From Nonomuraea turkmeniaca (GTDB lineage Bacteria; Actinomycetota; Actinomycetes; Streptosporangiales; Streptosporangiaceae), in assembly GCF_005889735.1 (NCBI RefSeq), contig NZ_VCKY01000040.1, positions 1 through 56,054 on the forward strand: a DNA stretch of 56,054 nucleotides. Direction: 5' to 3'. Positions within the stretch are counted from its first letter, which is position 1. The number at the start of each line of letters is the position of its first letter. The notes under the pieces were generated by a model. It saw only the letters and a program-made list of their open reading frames with translations. It had not been told where the DNA came from and did no database searches. Position numbers and translations under genes: made by a program. Shown here piece by piece: positions 38,772 to 47,474 of this stretch.

Positions 38772-39194
38772 GTGGCCATAAGGCACGTCGAGCCGTACAC
38801 CGACGAGTGGTTGCAGCAGCCGACCAGCTACGTGCGCCAGGTCGTCGACCAGCTCGGAGCCGAGGTCGTGGACTGGTGGGAGGGCCCCTGCGATCCGCGT
38901 GACGCCACGCTCAAGCTGGCCGACGGGGGCGCGCTGGTGTGGGACGAGGAGAGCGGCTGGCGCCTGGGCACGTTCGTCTCGGGCGGCCGCGGCGCCCACA
39001 CCGAGCTGGCCGGCGTCCGCTACCTGGGGCACGGCCTGCTCCCGAAACCGGAGCGCGTACCTTCGGCCCTGACCGAGGCCCGAGCCGGGGTCGGCGCCAG
39101 CACGGCCTGGCGCCCCTGCTACCGCTCCCACCGCAACTGCCGCGACGGCTTCGACGTGGCCCTCGCCTTCTACACCCGCCTCGTCGGCGCCTAA
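38772..39194 (+). CDS. DUF6292-like small protein
   Basis: 140 aa. HVEPYTDEWLQQPTSYVRQV, VDWWEGPCDPRDATLKL, ALVWDEESGWRLGTFVSG and GVRYLGHGLLPKPE form a compact alpha/beta protein seen singly in actinobacteria and usually labelled DUF6292; the assignment is from memory of the pattern. No signal peptide. The C-terminus has Cys in WRPCYRSHRNCRDGFD. Start GTG 38772 has AAGGGGG eight bases upstream. Confidence 0.6.
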   Translation: MAIRHVEPYTDEWLQQPTSYVRQVVDQLGAEVVDWWEGPCDPRDATLKLADGGALVWDEESGWRLGTFVSGGRGAHTELAGVRYLGHGLLPKPERVPSALTEARAGVGASTAWRPCYRSHRNCRDGFDVALAFYTRLVGA

Positions 39195-39385
39195 ACCTGG
39201 AGCCCCTGCCCAACGGCATGGGCCTCCGCCAGTTGCGCGCTTCGCGCGAATAAGCTCCGGGCTCCTCTTACGGGGGCCCACAGCTCCCCCTTGCCGGCCT
39301 CCCTACCCCGGACCCCCGGCCTCGACCGGATCGCCTGGTTCGAGGCGTCGCATGGATTCCTGCGCCACGACCGGTCGCCGCCGGG
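39195..39385. other. Gene-free stretch
   Basis: About 190 bases after the DUF6292-like gene with no convincing coding sequence, RNA or terminator. A short GC hairpin-like sequence (TTGCGCGCTTCGCGCGAA) occurs near 39231. With the following PIN-domain remnant it forms a 430-base gap that looks like decayed sequence. Confidence 0.5.
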
Positions 39386-39577
39386 CTGCACGGTCACAAG
39401 CTGCACGGTCACAAGTACGCGATCGACGCGGTCGTGGCTGAGCTGGCGATCCGGCAACCGCGACCGGTTGTCATGTTGACGTCCGACGTAGATGACATGA
39501 AGAAGCTCTGTGGCGATCGGGTGCGCCTTGTAGCCGTCTGGATATGCCGACACTGGCCCTTCCGGGAAAGACGGTAG
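39386..39577 (+). pseudogene. Remnant of a PIN-domain (VapC-like) gene with a duplicated 15-bp segment
   Basis: The plus strand reads LHGHKYAIDAVVAELAIRQ, then PVVMLTSDVDDMKKLCGDR and VRLVAV, ending at TAG 39575-39577. This is the C-terminal half of a PIN-domain ribonuclease: acidic D in AIDAVVAE and D in TSDVDDMKKLCG are metal-site positions. No start codon or N-terminal half is present upstream. The segment CTGCACGGTCACAAG occurs twice in tandem (39386-39400 and 39401-39415), an in-frame duplication at the break. No antitoxin gene is adjacent. Confidence 0.6.
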
Positions 39578-39622
39578 TACGGCGTCCGGACGGGCTCGGC
39601 GCGGTGATATGGCTGGTACCTG

Positions 39623-40090
39623 TTATGGCGCCGGGTCGTGGAGGACGAGCAGGATGTGCTCGTCGTCGCCGTGCCGCACCGTTCCGGAGCGCTGGAAGCC
39701 GTGCCTTTCCAGGAGCCGGACCGACGCGGTGTTGCCGTGGAAGGGGTCGGCGTAGAGGGGGCGGGTCTTCTCGGTACGCAGGAAGAGACCCAGGGCTCGG
39801 GTGCCGATGCCGCGGCCCCAGAACTCGCGCCCGAGCCAGTAGCCGATGAAGCGCCGATCCCCTTCCCACCACGCCACGAGGTTTCCGGCCAGCTCATCGC
39901 CCACCATGATCGCCTGCACGAAGACGGTGGGGTCGTCGAGGATCCGGGTCTTCCAGTGGGTGAGAAAGCGCTCTCGCGGCCGGGCGGGAAACCTCGATCT
40001 CCTGACGGCCTCCGGGTCGTGCTCCTGCGCCAGGAACACCTCCAGGTCCGCCTCGACCACGTCGCGCAACCGCACGTCCTCGTCGCTCAT
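39623..40090 (-). CDS. GNAT family N-acetyltransferase
   Basis: 155 aa. VRLRDVVEADLEVFLAQEHD at the N-terminus, a beta-sheet core WEGDRRFIGYWLGREFWGRG and the acetyl-CoA loop GRGIGTRALGLFL, then FHGNTASVRLLERHGFQRSG, the RimJ/RimL-type end. Acetyl acceptor unknown: an amine on a protein, antibiotic or small molecule. ATG 40090 is the first in-frame ATG; the ribosome-binding site is weak. It lies 32 bases downstream of the VWA gene on the same strand. Confidence 0.85.
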   Translation of the reverse strand: MSDEDVRLRDVVEADLEVFLAQEHDPEAVRRSRFPARPRERFLTHWKTRILDDPTVFVQAIMVGDELAGNLVAWWEGDRRFIGYWLGREFWGRGIGTRALGLFLRTEKTRPLYADPFHGNTASVRLLERHGFQRSGTVRHGDDEHILLVLHDPAP

Positions 40091-40122
40091 GTCGAGTGAG
40101 TCTGGCAGGCCCCACCGACGAT

Positions 40123-42084
40123 TCAGCGGGCACGGCGCAGCCGGAGGAAGTCGCTGACGACGTACTCGCCCAGGCGATCGGCGCTCGGGGAGAACACGCG
40201 GCCGCCGTTCCTGCGGGCCACCTCGTCCACGAACTCCTTCAGCCGGTCGTCCGCCGCCAGCATGAAGACGTTGATCGTGGCGCGTCGCCGGGTCATCTTG
40301 TCGACCTCGGCCAGCGTCAGCTCCAGCGTCTCGTGGGACGGCGGCCACTCGAACGCCGAACGGCCGCTGCGCATGAGGTGGGCGGTGGGCTCGCCGTCCG
40401 TGACCACCAGCACCACCGGCTCGAAGTCGGGATGGCGGTCCAGGTGGCGGCCGGCGATCAGGAGGGCGTGGTGCAGGTTGGTGCCCTGGACCATGTCCCA
40501 GTCGAGACCGGCCAGCTCGTCCGGCTGCAGGACGCGTGCGTAGTTGGAGAAGCCGATGATCTGTACGGCGTCCTGAGGGAACTTGGAGGCCACCAGGGCC
40601 TGCAGGGCCAGGGCCGTCTGTTTGGCGGCGGCCCAGGTGCCGCGCAACGCCATCGAGTACGACAGGTCCACCAGCAGGCAGACGGCCGCGGCGGAGCGGC
40701 GTTCGGTCTCGGCGACCTCGAAGTCGTCGACGGACAGCTTCACAGCCGTCCTCGTGCCGTTGCCGGCATTGCCCCGGCGGACGCCGTTGACCAGGGTGCG
40801 GACCACGTCGATCGGCTGCTCGTCGCCGAAGCGCCACGCCCGGGACGAGCCCGTGAGCTCCCCGGCCGCGCCCGCGTCGTCCTGGTCGTGGTCGCCGCGA
40901 CGGCCCGCGTCGAGGGAGGAGAACACCCGGCGCAGCGCCGTCTCGCCCAGCCGGCGCACCGCCTTCGGGGTCAGCTCCAGCTTGCCGCGGCGGCGCAGCA
41001 GGTAGCCCTGTTCCTCCAGCTCCCGCTCGATGCGCTTGAGCGCCTCCAGATCGTCGACCGCGGAACGGCCGAGCGCGCGACGTACCGCGGCTTCGTCGAT
41101 GTCGTCGAGCCTTGCGCCCGGGTAGTCCTGGCGCAGGGCGGTTTCCAGCTGGGTGAGGTCGGCCAGCTCCTCCAAGGCGGTGACCGCGTCGCCCATGCCC
41201 AGGGGCTCTTCTCCGGTGAGGCGTTCGGGGGCGTTCCAGGCCAGGTCGGGGCGGCGGGCATGGAGGGCCTCGCCGAGCCGGCGCATCTGGTCGGAGAGCC
41301 CGGCCTGGTCGAGGGTCTGGTTGATGAGATTGCCGAGCTCCTCGCGCTGGCGCGGGGTCATCGAGGCCAGCATGCGCTGTGTGGCAGCGGCGCGGCGGGC
41401 CAGGATGTCGACGAGCTCCTCCAGATTGCGCGGCTTCTCCGGGAACAGGTCGCCGTATTTCTCCATGAAGTCGTCGAAGTCCGCCTGGGTGTGCTGGCCG
41501 CGGGCGTCCTTGTCCAGCATGTCGTTCAAATCTGACATCATCTGGCGGATGCGTTCCATGGCCTCGGGGTCGGGGTTCGCGAGCGCGTCGCGCAGGCCAC
41601 GGAACTGGCTGTCGAGGACCTCCCGGCGCAGCAGGTCACGGAGCTCTTCGAAGGTCTGGCGGGCCGCGGCCGAGCGCCAGTCGTACGTGTTCAGCTCCTG
41701 GATGGCGCTGGCCGTGTCGTCGGGCAGCGCGTCGAGCGCGGACTCCCGGAACCGGGCCTCGTCGGAGGGGTCAGGGAACAGCTCGGCCCGTTCTTGACCG
41801 ATCGCCTTGTCGAGCAGTGCCCGTGCCTTCTCCAGCGTGCCGTCCAGCCGGCCGCGTTCGCGCAGGTCGCGGCGGCGGCGGCGGACCTCCCTGAGCATGT
41901 CGTCCAGGCCTCGGCGGTCCTGGGCGCCGGGCAGGCCGCGCTTGAGGAGGTCGCGCAGGGCGTGGACCGGCGTCGAGCCCGACAGGATCGCATCGCCCAT
42001 CTCGTCCAGCGCCGCTCGTACGTCGTAGGGCGGGGCAAGGGGGTCGGGCCCGTCGTGGTACTCGCCATAGCGGAAGGCCATCAC
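40123..42084 (-). CDS. VWA-domain protein, partner of MoxR/ChlI-like ATPase
   Basis: 653 aa. A long charged helical region (about 1-420) precedes a C-terminal von Willebrand A domain (about 455-653) with a complete metal-ion-dependent adhesion site: DLSYSM, the Thr in GTNLHHAL and the Asp in VVTDGEPT. No signal peptide or membrane helix, so cytoplasmic, like the D-subunit (ChlD/ViaA type) that works with a AAA+ ATPase. The ATPase is 880 bases upstream on the same strand. Start GTG 42084 or ATG 42081. The molecular target is unknown. Confidence 0.82.
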   Translation of the reverse strand: MMAFRYGEYHDGPDPLAPPYDVRAALDEMGDAILSGSTPVHALRDLLKRGLPGAQDRRGLDDMLREVRRRRRDLRERGRLDGTLEKARALLDKAIGQERAELFPDPSDEARFRESALDALPDDTASAIQELNTYDWRSAAARQTFEELRDLLRREVLDSQFRGLRDALANPDPEAMERIRQMMSDLNDMLDKDARGQHTQADFDDFMEKYGDLFPEKPRNLEELVDILARRAAATQRMLASMTPRQREELGNLINQTLDQAGLSDQMRRLGEALHARRPDLAWNAPERLTGEEPLGMGDAVTALEELADLTQLETALRQDYPGARLDDIDEAAVRRALGRSAVDDLEALKRIERELEEQGYLLRRRGKLELTPKAVRRLGETALRRVFSSLDAGRRGDHDQDDAGAAGELTGSSRAWRFGDEQPIDVVRTLVNGVRRGNAGNGTRTAVKLSVDDFEVAETERRSAAAVCLLVDLSYSMALRGTWAAAKQTALALQALVASKFPQDAVQIIGFSNYARVLQPDELAGLDWDMVQGTNLHHALLIAGRHLDRHPDFEPVVLVVTDGEPTAHLMRSGRSAFEWPPSHETLELTLAEVDKMTRRRATINVFMLAADDRLKEFVDEVARRNGGRVFSPSADRLGEYVVSDFLRLRRAR

Positions 42085-42145
42085 GAACCCACGCTAACCC
42101 GGAAACCCCCCACGCGCGCCCCATCAGACGCGGGTCCGGCGGGGG

Positions 42146-42904
42146 TCACGCGTCCCCGTAGATCTCCCAGACCTCGTCGATGCCACCCACCTCGGGCGAG
42201 TAGCGCAGCTGCACGAGCACGGGGTGCTTCTGCGACTTCAGCACCTTGGTCAGGTCCGCGGCACTGCAGGACATCTTGCCGAGCCCGTTCTTGCCGGCGT
42301 TGACCGGCTCGCCGGCCAGCCATCCGTCCGGGCAGCGAGCCGTGGCGCGGTAGAAGAACGTGGTGTACGAGTAGCCCAGCTTGATGGTCTTTCCGCCGGT
42401 CGCGAACAGGACGCTGTTGTCGTTGATCCGCTTGATCGTGCCCCGGCCGGTCCGCGAGTTCGGCCAGTTGTCCACCAAGAACTCGTTGATCTTGACGGCC
42501 ATGGAGCCTCGGTACTCGACCCGAAGCGGAGTGACGCCGCGTTGCAATCCGGCAGCCAGATCCGCGGGCTTGCAGGCGGTCCGGCCCAGCCCCTTCCTGT
42601 CCACGGCGACCCGCCCCTCGGTCTCCTTGAGATCGCACGCGACCGTGACCCGCCCGAACGCGAGCTTCGTCGCCTTGGTGTAGTCGAGCCGCACCTCTTT
42701 GGCTCCGGAGACCGGCTTGAGCCGGTAGCCCACGAAGCCGCCCGTCGCCTTCACGAACGTGGCCGACTTGGGCACGATCCGCAGGTGGCCCTGGCCGTCG
42801 GCCCACGCGTACCCGTAGACGACCTTGGTGGCGGCTGCCTCTGCGGGCAGGGCGACGACGCTCCCCAGGGCAACGGCGATGGCGGCACCGGCAAACAGGC
42901 GCAT
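42146..42904 (-). CDS. Secreted protein of unknown function
   Basis: 252 aa. Sec signal peptide MRLFAGAAIAVALGSVVALPAEA, cleaved after about residue 24. The mature part has two similar halves, each with an internal Cys pair and a shared pattern: GRVTVACDLKE...GRTACKPADL and TARCPDGW...GKMSCSAADLTKVL. This suggests a duplicated disulfide-bonded domain. No catalytic motif. ATG 42904 has GGGGAG upstream. It lies between the ATPase and VWA genes on the same strand. Confidence 0.72.
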   Translation of the reverse strand: MRLFAGAAIAVALGSVVALPAEAAATKVVYGYAWADGQGHLRIVPKSATFVKATGGFVGYRLKPVSGAKEVRLDYTKATKLAFGRVTVACDLKETEGRVAVDRKGLGRTACKPADLAAGLQRGVTPLRVEYRGSMAVKINEFLVDNWPNSRTGRGTIKRINDNSVLFATGGKTIKLGYSYTTFFYRATARCPDGWLAGEPVNAGKNGLGKMSCSAADLTKVLKSQKHPVLVQLRYSPEVGGIDEVWEIYGDA

Positions 42905-42966
42905 GAGTGGTCTCCCCGTCAAATGTGAACAGCTATCCACTATGACGCGGAAGTAGACCCGGTCGT

Positions 42967-44364
42967 TCACGTCCGGTAGACGGTCACTCCGTCAAGGTCT
43001 TCCTTGGACAGGCGCCGCATGAGGTAAAGCCCTTCCAGCGCGAACTCCAAGGCGGCCGCGGCGTGGCCCGGCGATTCCTCGCCCGCCCCCATGCCGAGCC
43101 TGGACATGATCTTCGCCAGCCCGGGTACGGGACCCATCCGGTGCAGCAGCTCGCCGGCCGGGACCAGCTCGCCCGACTCCACCTGGTTGCCCTCGGCGAA
43201 CTTGTCGGTCACCGCGGACAGATCCATGCCGCCCAACCGGCTCCTGAACGTCTCCGCCATGGCCCGGCGCAGCAGGTGGGCCAGGATCTCGGTCTCCCTG
43301 CCCTCTTCGCTGACCTCGAACTCCACCTTGCCCCGCAGGCTGTGCACCACGCTGGCCAGGTCCACGACCCGCGTGACCGCCTGCTCCTCGCCCGCGATGG
43401 CCGAACGGCGCACGGCGGAGGCCGAGGCGGTCTCGGCGGCGGCGATGGAGAACCGGGCGGACACGCCGGAACGGGCGTCCACGGCGGTGGACTCGCGGAC
43501 CAGCCGGGTGAACCGGGCGATCACCTCGACCAGGTGCTCGGGGAGGTCGGCCCCGATGTCCGGCATGGACTCCTGGCGGATGAGCGTGAGCTCGTCCTCG
43601 ACCGTCAGCGGGTAGTGGGTGCGGATCTCGGCGCCGAACCGGTCCTTCAGCGGCGTGATGATCCGGCCTCTGTTGGTGTAGTCCTCCGGGTTGGCGCTGG
43701 CGATGAGCAGGATGTCGAGCGGCAGCCGCAGGTTGTAGCCCCGCACCTGGATGTCGCGCTCCTCCAGCACGTTGAGCAGCGACACCTGGATGCGTTCGGC
43801 CAGGTCGGGCAGCTCGTTGACGGAGAAGACGCCCCGGTTGGTGCGCGGCACGAGCCCGTAGTGGACGGTCTCGGGGTCGCCGAGCGTGCGCCCCTCCGCG
43901 ATCTTGATCGGGTCGACGTCGCCGATCAGGTCGCCGACGGAGGTGTCGGGCGTGGCGAGCTTCTCGCCGTAGCGCTCGTCGCGGTGCTTCCACGCGACCG
44001 GCAGCTCGTCGCCCAGCTCCCGCGCCAGGGCCTGGCAGCGCGTGCAGGCCGGCGCGTACGGGTGGTCGTTGATCTCGCACCCCTCGACCACGGGCGTCCA
44101 CTCGTCGAGCAGCCCGGTGACGGTGCGGATGAGCCGGGTCTTGCCCTGGCCGCGCTCACCGAGGAGGACCAGGTCGTGACCGGCGAGGAGAGCGCGCTCC
44201 AGATGCGGCAGGACCGTGTCGTCGAACCCGACGATGCCGGGAAATCTCGGCTCGCCCGCTCGCAGCTTGGCCAGCAGGTTTTCGCGGACCTCGGCTTTGA
44301 CGGTGCGATGAACGTGGCCGCTCTCTCGCAGCTCGCGGAGAATACGTGGCTGTGGCTGATGCAC
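42967..44364 (-). CDS. MoxR/magnesium-chelatase-I-like AAA+ ATPase
   Basis: 465 aa. Walker A LVLLGERGQGKTRLI (about residues 65-79), Walker B-type GVFSVNELPDLAERIQ with Asn-Glu instead of Asp-Glu, as in the ELPDL subgroup of this family, sensor 1 LLIASANPEDYT and arginine finger region LKDRFGAEIRTHYP. An insert after Walker A holds three cysteines (CEINDHPYAPACTRC), a possible metal site. It would remodel a client together with the VWA protein encoded downstream. Start GTG 44364 lies seven bases after a TAGTCT box, suggesting a leaderless transcript. Confidence 0.85.
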   Translation of the reverse strand: MHQPQPRILRELRESGHVHRTVKAEVRENLLAKLRAGEPRFPGIVGFDDTVLPHLERALLAGHDLVLLGERGQGKTRLIRTVTGLLDEWTPVVEGCEINDHPYAPACTRCQALARELGDELPVAWKHRDERYGEKLATPDTSVGDLIGDVDPIKIAEGRTLGDPETVHYGLVPRTNRGVFSVNELPDLAERIQVSLLNVLEERDIQVRGYNLRLPLDILLIASANPEDYTNRGRIITPLKDRFGAEIRTHYPLTVEDELTLIRQESMPDIGADLPEHLVEVIARFTRLVRESTAVDARSGVSARFSIAAAETASASAVRRSAIAGEEQAVTRVVDLASVVHSLRGKVEFEVSEEGRETEILAHLLRRAMAETFRSRLGGMDLSAVTDKFAEGNQVESGELVPAGELLHRMGPVPGLAKIMSRLGMGAGEESPGHAAAALEFALEGLYLMRRLSKEDLDGVTVYRT

Positions 44365-44526
44365 GGGATCGAGACTACGTCCCCTGCGTGGAATGTGGCA
44401 GAGAGTTTCGCATCTGGCGGAGATTTCGGATCTTGACTATTGCGTGATGGTTCGTGGGCGTGCTTGTCCTTTTAGTGGGGAGAATCGGGCCTAGGAACGT
44501 TGGACATGTCGAGGGAGGCGAGACGC

Positions 44527-45711
44527 GTGGCCTTGATGACAAGCCGCTTCGCCGACGGCCTCGCCGTGGGTTCCGACCTGGTGGAGGCCGCGCGGAACGC
44601 TGTCGGCCAGGCCCTGTCGAGGCTCAGCGGCCAAGCCGACCTGGTCTGCTTCTTCATTTGCGGTGACGATCCCGAGGACGTCGCGAGGGCCGGTCAGGCC
44701 GCGATGGAGCTCGCGCCCGGAGCGCATGTGATCGGATGCAGTGCCACGGGAGTGATCGGCGACGGGCAGGGTGTGGAGTTGACGCCTGCCGTGAGCGCCT
44801 GGGCGGGCACATTGGACGGGGCGAGGTTGACCACGTTCGCGTTGGAGACGCTGGCGGCCGAGGACAAGTTCGTGGTGGTCGGACTGCCCGAGCGCAGCCA
44901 GGACGACCATGTGGCGATCCTGCTCGCGGACCCGTACACCTTCCCGACCGACGCCTTCGTGGAGCGCTCGGTCGATGTGCTCGGCGAGCTGCCGTTGATC
45001 GGCGGGCTGGCCAACGGGTTGCAGGGACGGGGCTCGGTACGGCTCTTCGCCGACGGCCGGATCTACACCGAGGGCGCGATCGGCGTGCTGCTCAGCGGCC
45101 CGGTGCAGGTCAGCACCGTGGTCAGCCAGGGTTGCCGGCCCATCGGCCCCAGCATGGTCGTCACGGCGTCGGAGGAGAACCTGCTGCTGGAGCTGGCCGG
45201 CCAGCCCGCGCTGGCCAGGCTGGAGGACATCGTCAGCGAGCTGGACGAGGACGACCGCGAGCTGGTCGCCGCCGGGCTGCAGATCGGCGTGGCCATGGAC
45301 GAGTACGCCGAACGCCACGAACGCGGCGACTTCCTCATCCGCGGCGTCATCGGCATCGACCCCGAACGCGAGGCCGTGGCCATCGGCGACATCGTGGAGA
45401 TCGGCAGGACCGTACGTTTCCAGGTGCGGGACGCGGCCACCGCGGACGAGGACCTGTACGACCTGCTCGACGCCCACCGTGAGCAACTCGGCAAGGTGGA
45501 CGGGGCGCTGCTGTTCTCGTGCAACGGACGGGGCTCGGCCATGTTCGGCACCGCGGACCACGACCCGGTGGCGTTGCGGGACACGCTGGGGCCGATCGGC
45601 GTGGCGGGCTTCTTCGCCGCCGGTGAGGTCGGTCCCGTGGCCGGGCACAACCACGTGCACGGCTTCACCGCCTCCGTGCTCGTCTTCTCCAGCACGGCAG
45701 GCGCTCCATGA
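44527..45711 (+). CDS. FIST-domain sensory protein
   Basis: 394 aa. FIST_N (about 15-200: LVCFFICGDDPEDVARAG, VIGCSATGVIGDGQGVE, LADPYTFPTDAF and PLIGGLANGLQG) followed by FIST_C (about 200-380: CRPIGPSMVVTASEENLLLEL, FLIRGVIGIDPE and CNGRGSAMFG). FIST domains are predicted to bind small ligands such as amino acids; here no output domain is attached. GTG 44527 start has GGGAGG eight bases upstream. It is followed 37 bases later by a ROK sugar kinase. Confidence 0.85.
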   Translation: MALMTSRFADGLAVGSDLVEAARNAVGQALSRLSGQADLVCFFICGDDPEDVARAGQAAMELAPGAHVIGCSATGVIGDGQGVELTPAVSAWAGTLDGARLTTFALETLAAEDKFVVVGLPERSQDDHVAILLADPYTFPTDAFVERSVDVLGELPLIGGLANGLQGRGSVRLFADGRIYTEGAIGVLLSGPVQVSTVVSQGCRPIGPSMVVTASEENLLLELAGQPALARLEDIVSELDEDDRELVAAGLQIGVAMDEYAERHERGDFLIRGVIGIDPEREAVAIGDIVEIGRTVRFQVRDAATADEDLYDLLDAHREQLGKVDGALLFSCNGRGSAMFGTADHDPVALRDTLGPIGVAGFFAAGEVGPVAGHNHVHGFTASVLVFSSTAGAP

Positions 45712-45748
45712 GGCTTGTCCAGTGCCGCGGGTGCTCCTTGAGGCACCC

Positions 45749-46699
45749 ATGATCCTCGCGATCGACGTCGGCGGCACCAAGATGGCCGCCGGCCTGGTGG
45801 CCGGTGACGGAACGGTGACGCGCTCCGCGCGGGTCCCGACGCCGCAGGGCGCGGACGCCTTGACCCTGTGGAAGACGCTCGTCGAGTTGATCGACTCCCT
45901 GCCGGACGGGGTCGAGGGCGTGGGGGTCGGCTGCGGCGGGCCCATGGCCTGGCCGGACGGCGAGGTCTCACCGCTGAACATGCCGGGCTGGCGCGGCTTC
46001 CCCCTGCGTGCCCGGCTGGCCGAGCGTTTCCCCGGTTTACCGGTACGCCTCCACAACGACGCCATCTGCCTGGCCGTGGCCGAGCACTGGAAGGGCGCCG
46101 GCCAGGGGAGCGCGGACATGCTCGGCATGGTGGTGTCCACAGGCGTGGGCGGCGGGCTCATCCTGGAGGGGCGCCTGATCAACGGCGGCACGGGCAACGC
46201 CGGGCACATCGGGCACGTGGTGGTCGAGCCGGACGGCGGGCCCCGCTGCGGTTGCGGCGGCCACGGCTGCCTGGAGGCCATCGCCCGCGGTCCGGCCCTG
46301 ACCGCCTGGGCTCTGGAGCAAGGGTGGGCGCCGAAAAATCCCGAATCCGGGACGTACGAGGAGGATCGGGTGGTCACGGCGCGGGCGCTGGCAGCCGACG
46401 CGCGGGCCGGCGACCCGGTCGCGGTGCGGGCCATGCGCCGGGCCGGGCGGGCGCTCGGCATCGCCATCGCGTCGGCCACGCACCTGTGCGACCTGGACCT
46501 GGTCACGATCGGCGGCGGGTTGTCGCAGGCGGGGGAGCCGCTGTTCGGGCCGCTGGATGAGGCGCTGCGCGAGCACGCCCGGGTGGAGTTCGCCCGGCGG
46601 GTCAAGGTCATACCCGCCTCCCTGGGCCAGGAGGCCGGCCTGATCGGCGCGGCCGCCCTCATCCTGGCAGGCGAGAGTTACTGGGCTGAACGACGGTGA
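45749..46699 (+). CDS. ROK family sugar kinase (glucokinase-like), contains a TTA codon
   Basis: 316 aa. Phosphate 1 loop ILAIDVGGTKMAAGLV, the conserved phosphate 2 and adenosine region STGVGGGLILEGRLINGG, sugar-site GHIGHVVVEPDGG and the zinc-binding CGCGGHGCLE. ROK kinases phosphorylate glucose, N-acetylglucosamine or related sugars; the sugar cannot be told here. No N-terminal DNA-binding domain, so it is a kinase rather than a ROK regulator. ATG 45749 with GAGG upstream. Codon 97 (46037-46039) is TTA, a codon rare in this genome, so expression may depend on the UUA-reading tRNA. Confidence 0.9.
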   Translation: MILAIDVGGTKMAAGLVAGDGTVTRSARVPTPQGADALTLWKTLVELIDSLPDGVEGVGVGCGGPMAWPDGEVSPLNMPGWRGFPLRARLAERFPGLPVRLHNDAICLAVAEHWKGAGQGSADMLGMVVSTGVGGGLILEGRLINGGTGNAGHIGHVVVEPDGGPRCGCGGHGCLEAIARGPALTAWALEQGWAPKNPESGTYEEDRVVTARALAADARAGDPVAVRAMRRAGRALGIAIASATHLCDLDLVTIGGGLSQAGEPLFGPLDEALREHARVEFARRVKVIPASLGQEAGLIGAAALILAGESYWAERR

Positions 46700-46700
46700 A

Positions 46701-46738
46701 GGCCCGGCGGCCCCGCTGCTCGGGAAGGTCGCCGGGCC
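46701..46738. terminator. Hairpin after the ROK kinase gene
   Basis: GGCCCGGCG (46701-46709) pairs with CGCCGGGCC (46730-46738), 9 bp, directly after the stop codon and before the convergent anti-sigma-like gene; another short inverted repeat (CCTGCC/GGCAGG) follows. A likely bidirectional terminator without T-runs. Confidence 0.55.
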
Positions 46739-46784
46739 TGCCTGCCAGAGCGGTGAGGGTGCTCCGGCAGGCCGGGAAGGAGCG

Positions 46785-47474
46785 CTATCCGGTCTTCTGG
46801 TCCAGGCTGGGACCCTCGTCCTCGCCTCCGGTCCTGAAGTCGAAGCCGGCCCCGCCGTCGTCCTTCTTGTCCACCGTGACGCCGCCGTCGCCGGCGGGCG
46901 GGACGGGCATCGAGGTCGGCTCGCAGTCCGCGACCGCCCCCTTCACCACGGTCAGCGACACCCCGAACGGCGGCCTGTCGTCGCCGTCCTCGCTCTTGGA
47001 CACCGCCAGCACGAGCGTCTCGCCCGCGGGCACCCTCCCCTTCTCGATCGTGAAGGAGACCCCGCCGCCCGCGGACCCCACGCTCACCGAGAACGGCCCG
47101 GTGACGGAGCCCTTCTCGCCGCGGGGGTCCTTGCAGGTCTGGCCCTGCGGCAGGTAGTCGACGACCGACTTGACGCCGGCGTTGGCCAGCTCGGCCTCCA
47201 GCCCGTCGGGGTCGGTGAACGCGCTGATCCGCACGCTGACCGAGCCGTCCGTGCCCTTGGTGACCGCGTACGCCGGGTTGTCCGCGACCCCCGTCAGGAG
47301 CACCACCGCGGTGGTGGCCGCCGCGACCCCCGCCACCGCGGCGGACAGCCCTGCGAGGCGCCGCCGCGAGCCGCGCTGAACCTGCGTCACAGTTGTCGTC
47401 ATCTTGTCCTCCGCCGTCCTCGTCGTGATCTCTTCCTTGAGTGCACTGAGAAGGCGCTCTTCGAAATTGCTCAT
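46785..47474 (-). CDS. Membrane protein downstream of ECF sigma factor, possible anti-sigma factor
   Basis: 229 aa. N-terminal cytoplasmic part of about 38 residues (MSNFEERLLSALKEEI), one transmembrane helix (GLSAAVAGVAAATTAVVLLTG, about 42-62), then an extracytoplasmic domain with two cysteines (QTCKDPRG, VADCEPT) and an acidic Gly/Asp-rich tail. It lacks the HxxxCxxC zinc motif of classical anti-sigma factors. The ATG start shares ATGA with the stop codon of the sigma factor gene, so the two are translationally coupled, which argues for a regulatory partner. Confidence 0.7.
   Translation of the reverse strand: MSNFEERLLSALKEEITTRTAEDKMTTTVTQVQRGSRRRLAGLSAAVAGVAAATTAVVLLTGVADNPAYAVTKGTDGSVSVRISAFTDPDGLEAELANAGVKSVVDYLPQGQTCKDPRGEKGSVTGPFSVSVGSAGGGVSFTIEKGRVPAGETLVLAVSKSEDGDDRPPFGVSLTVVKGAVADCEPTSMPVPPAGDGGVTVDKKDDGGAGFDFRTGGEDEGPSLDQKTG

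Noticed and set aside
40096..41535. 479-codon plus-strand frame opposite the VWA gene
   Set aside because: Mirror frame of a protein with an intact metal-ion-dependent adhesion site; no start signal and no motif.
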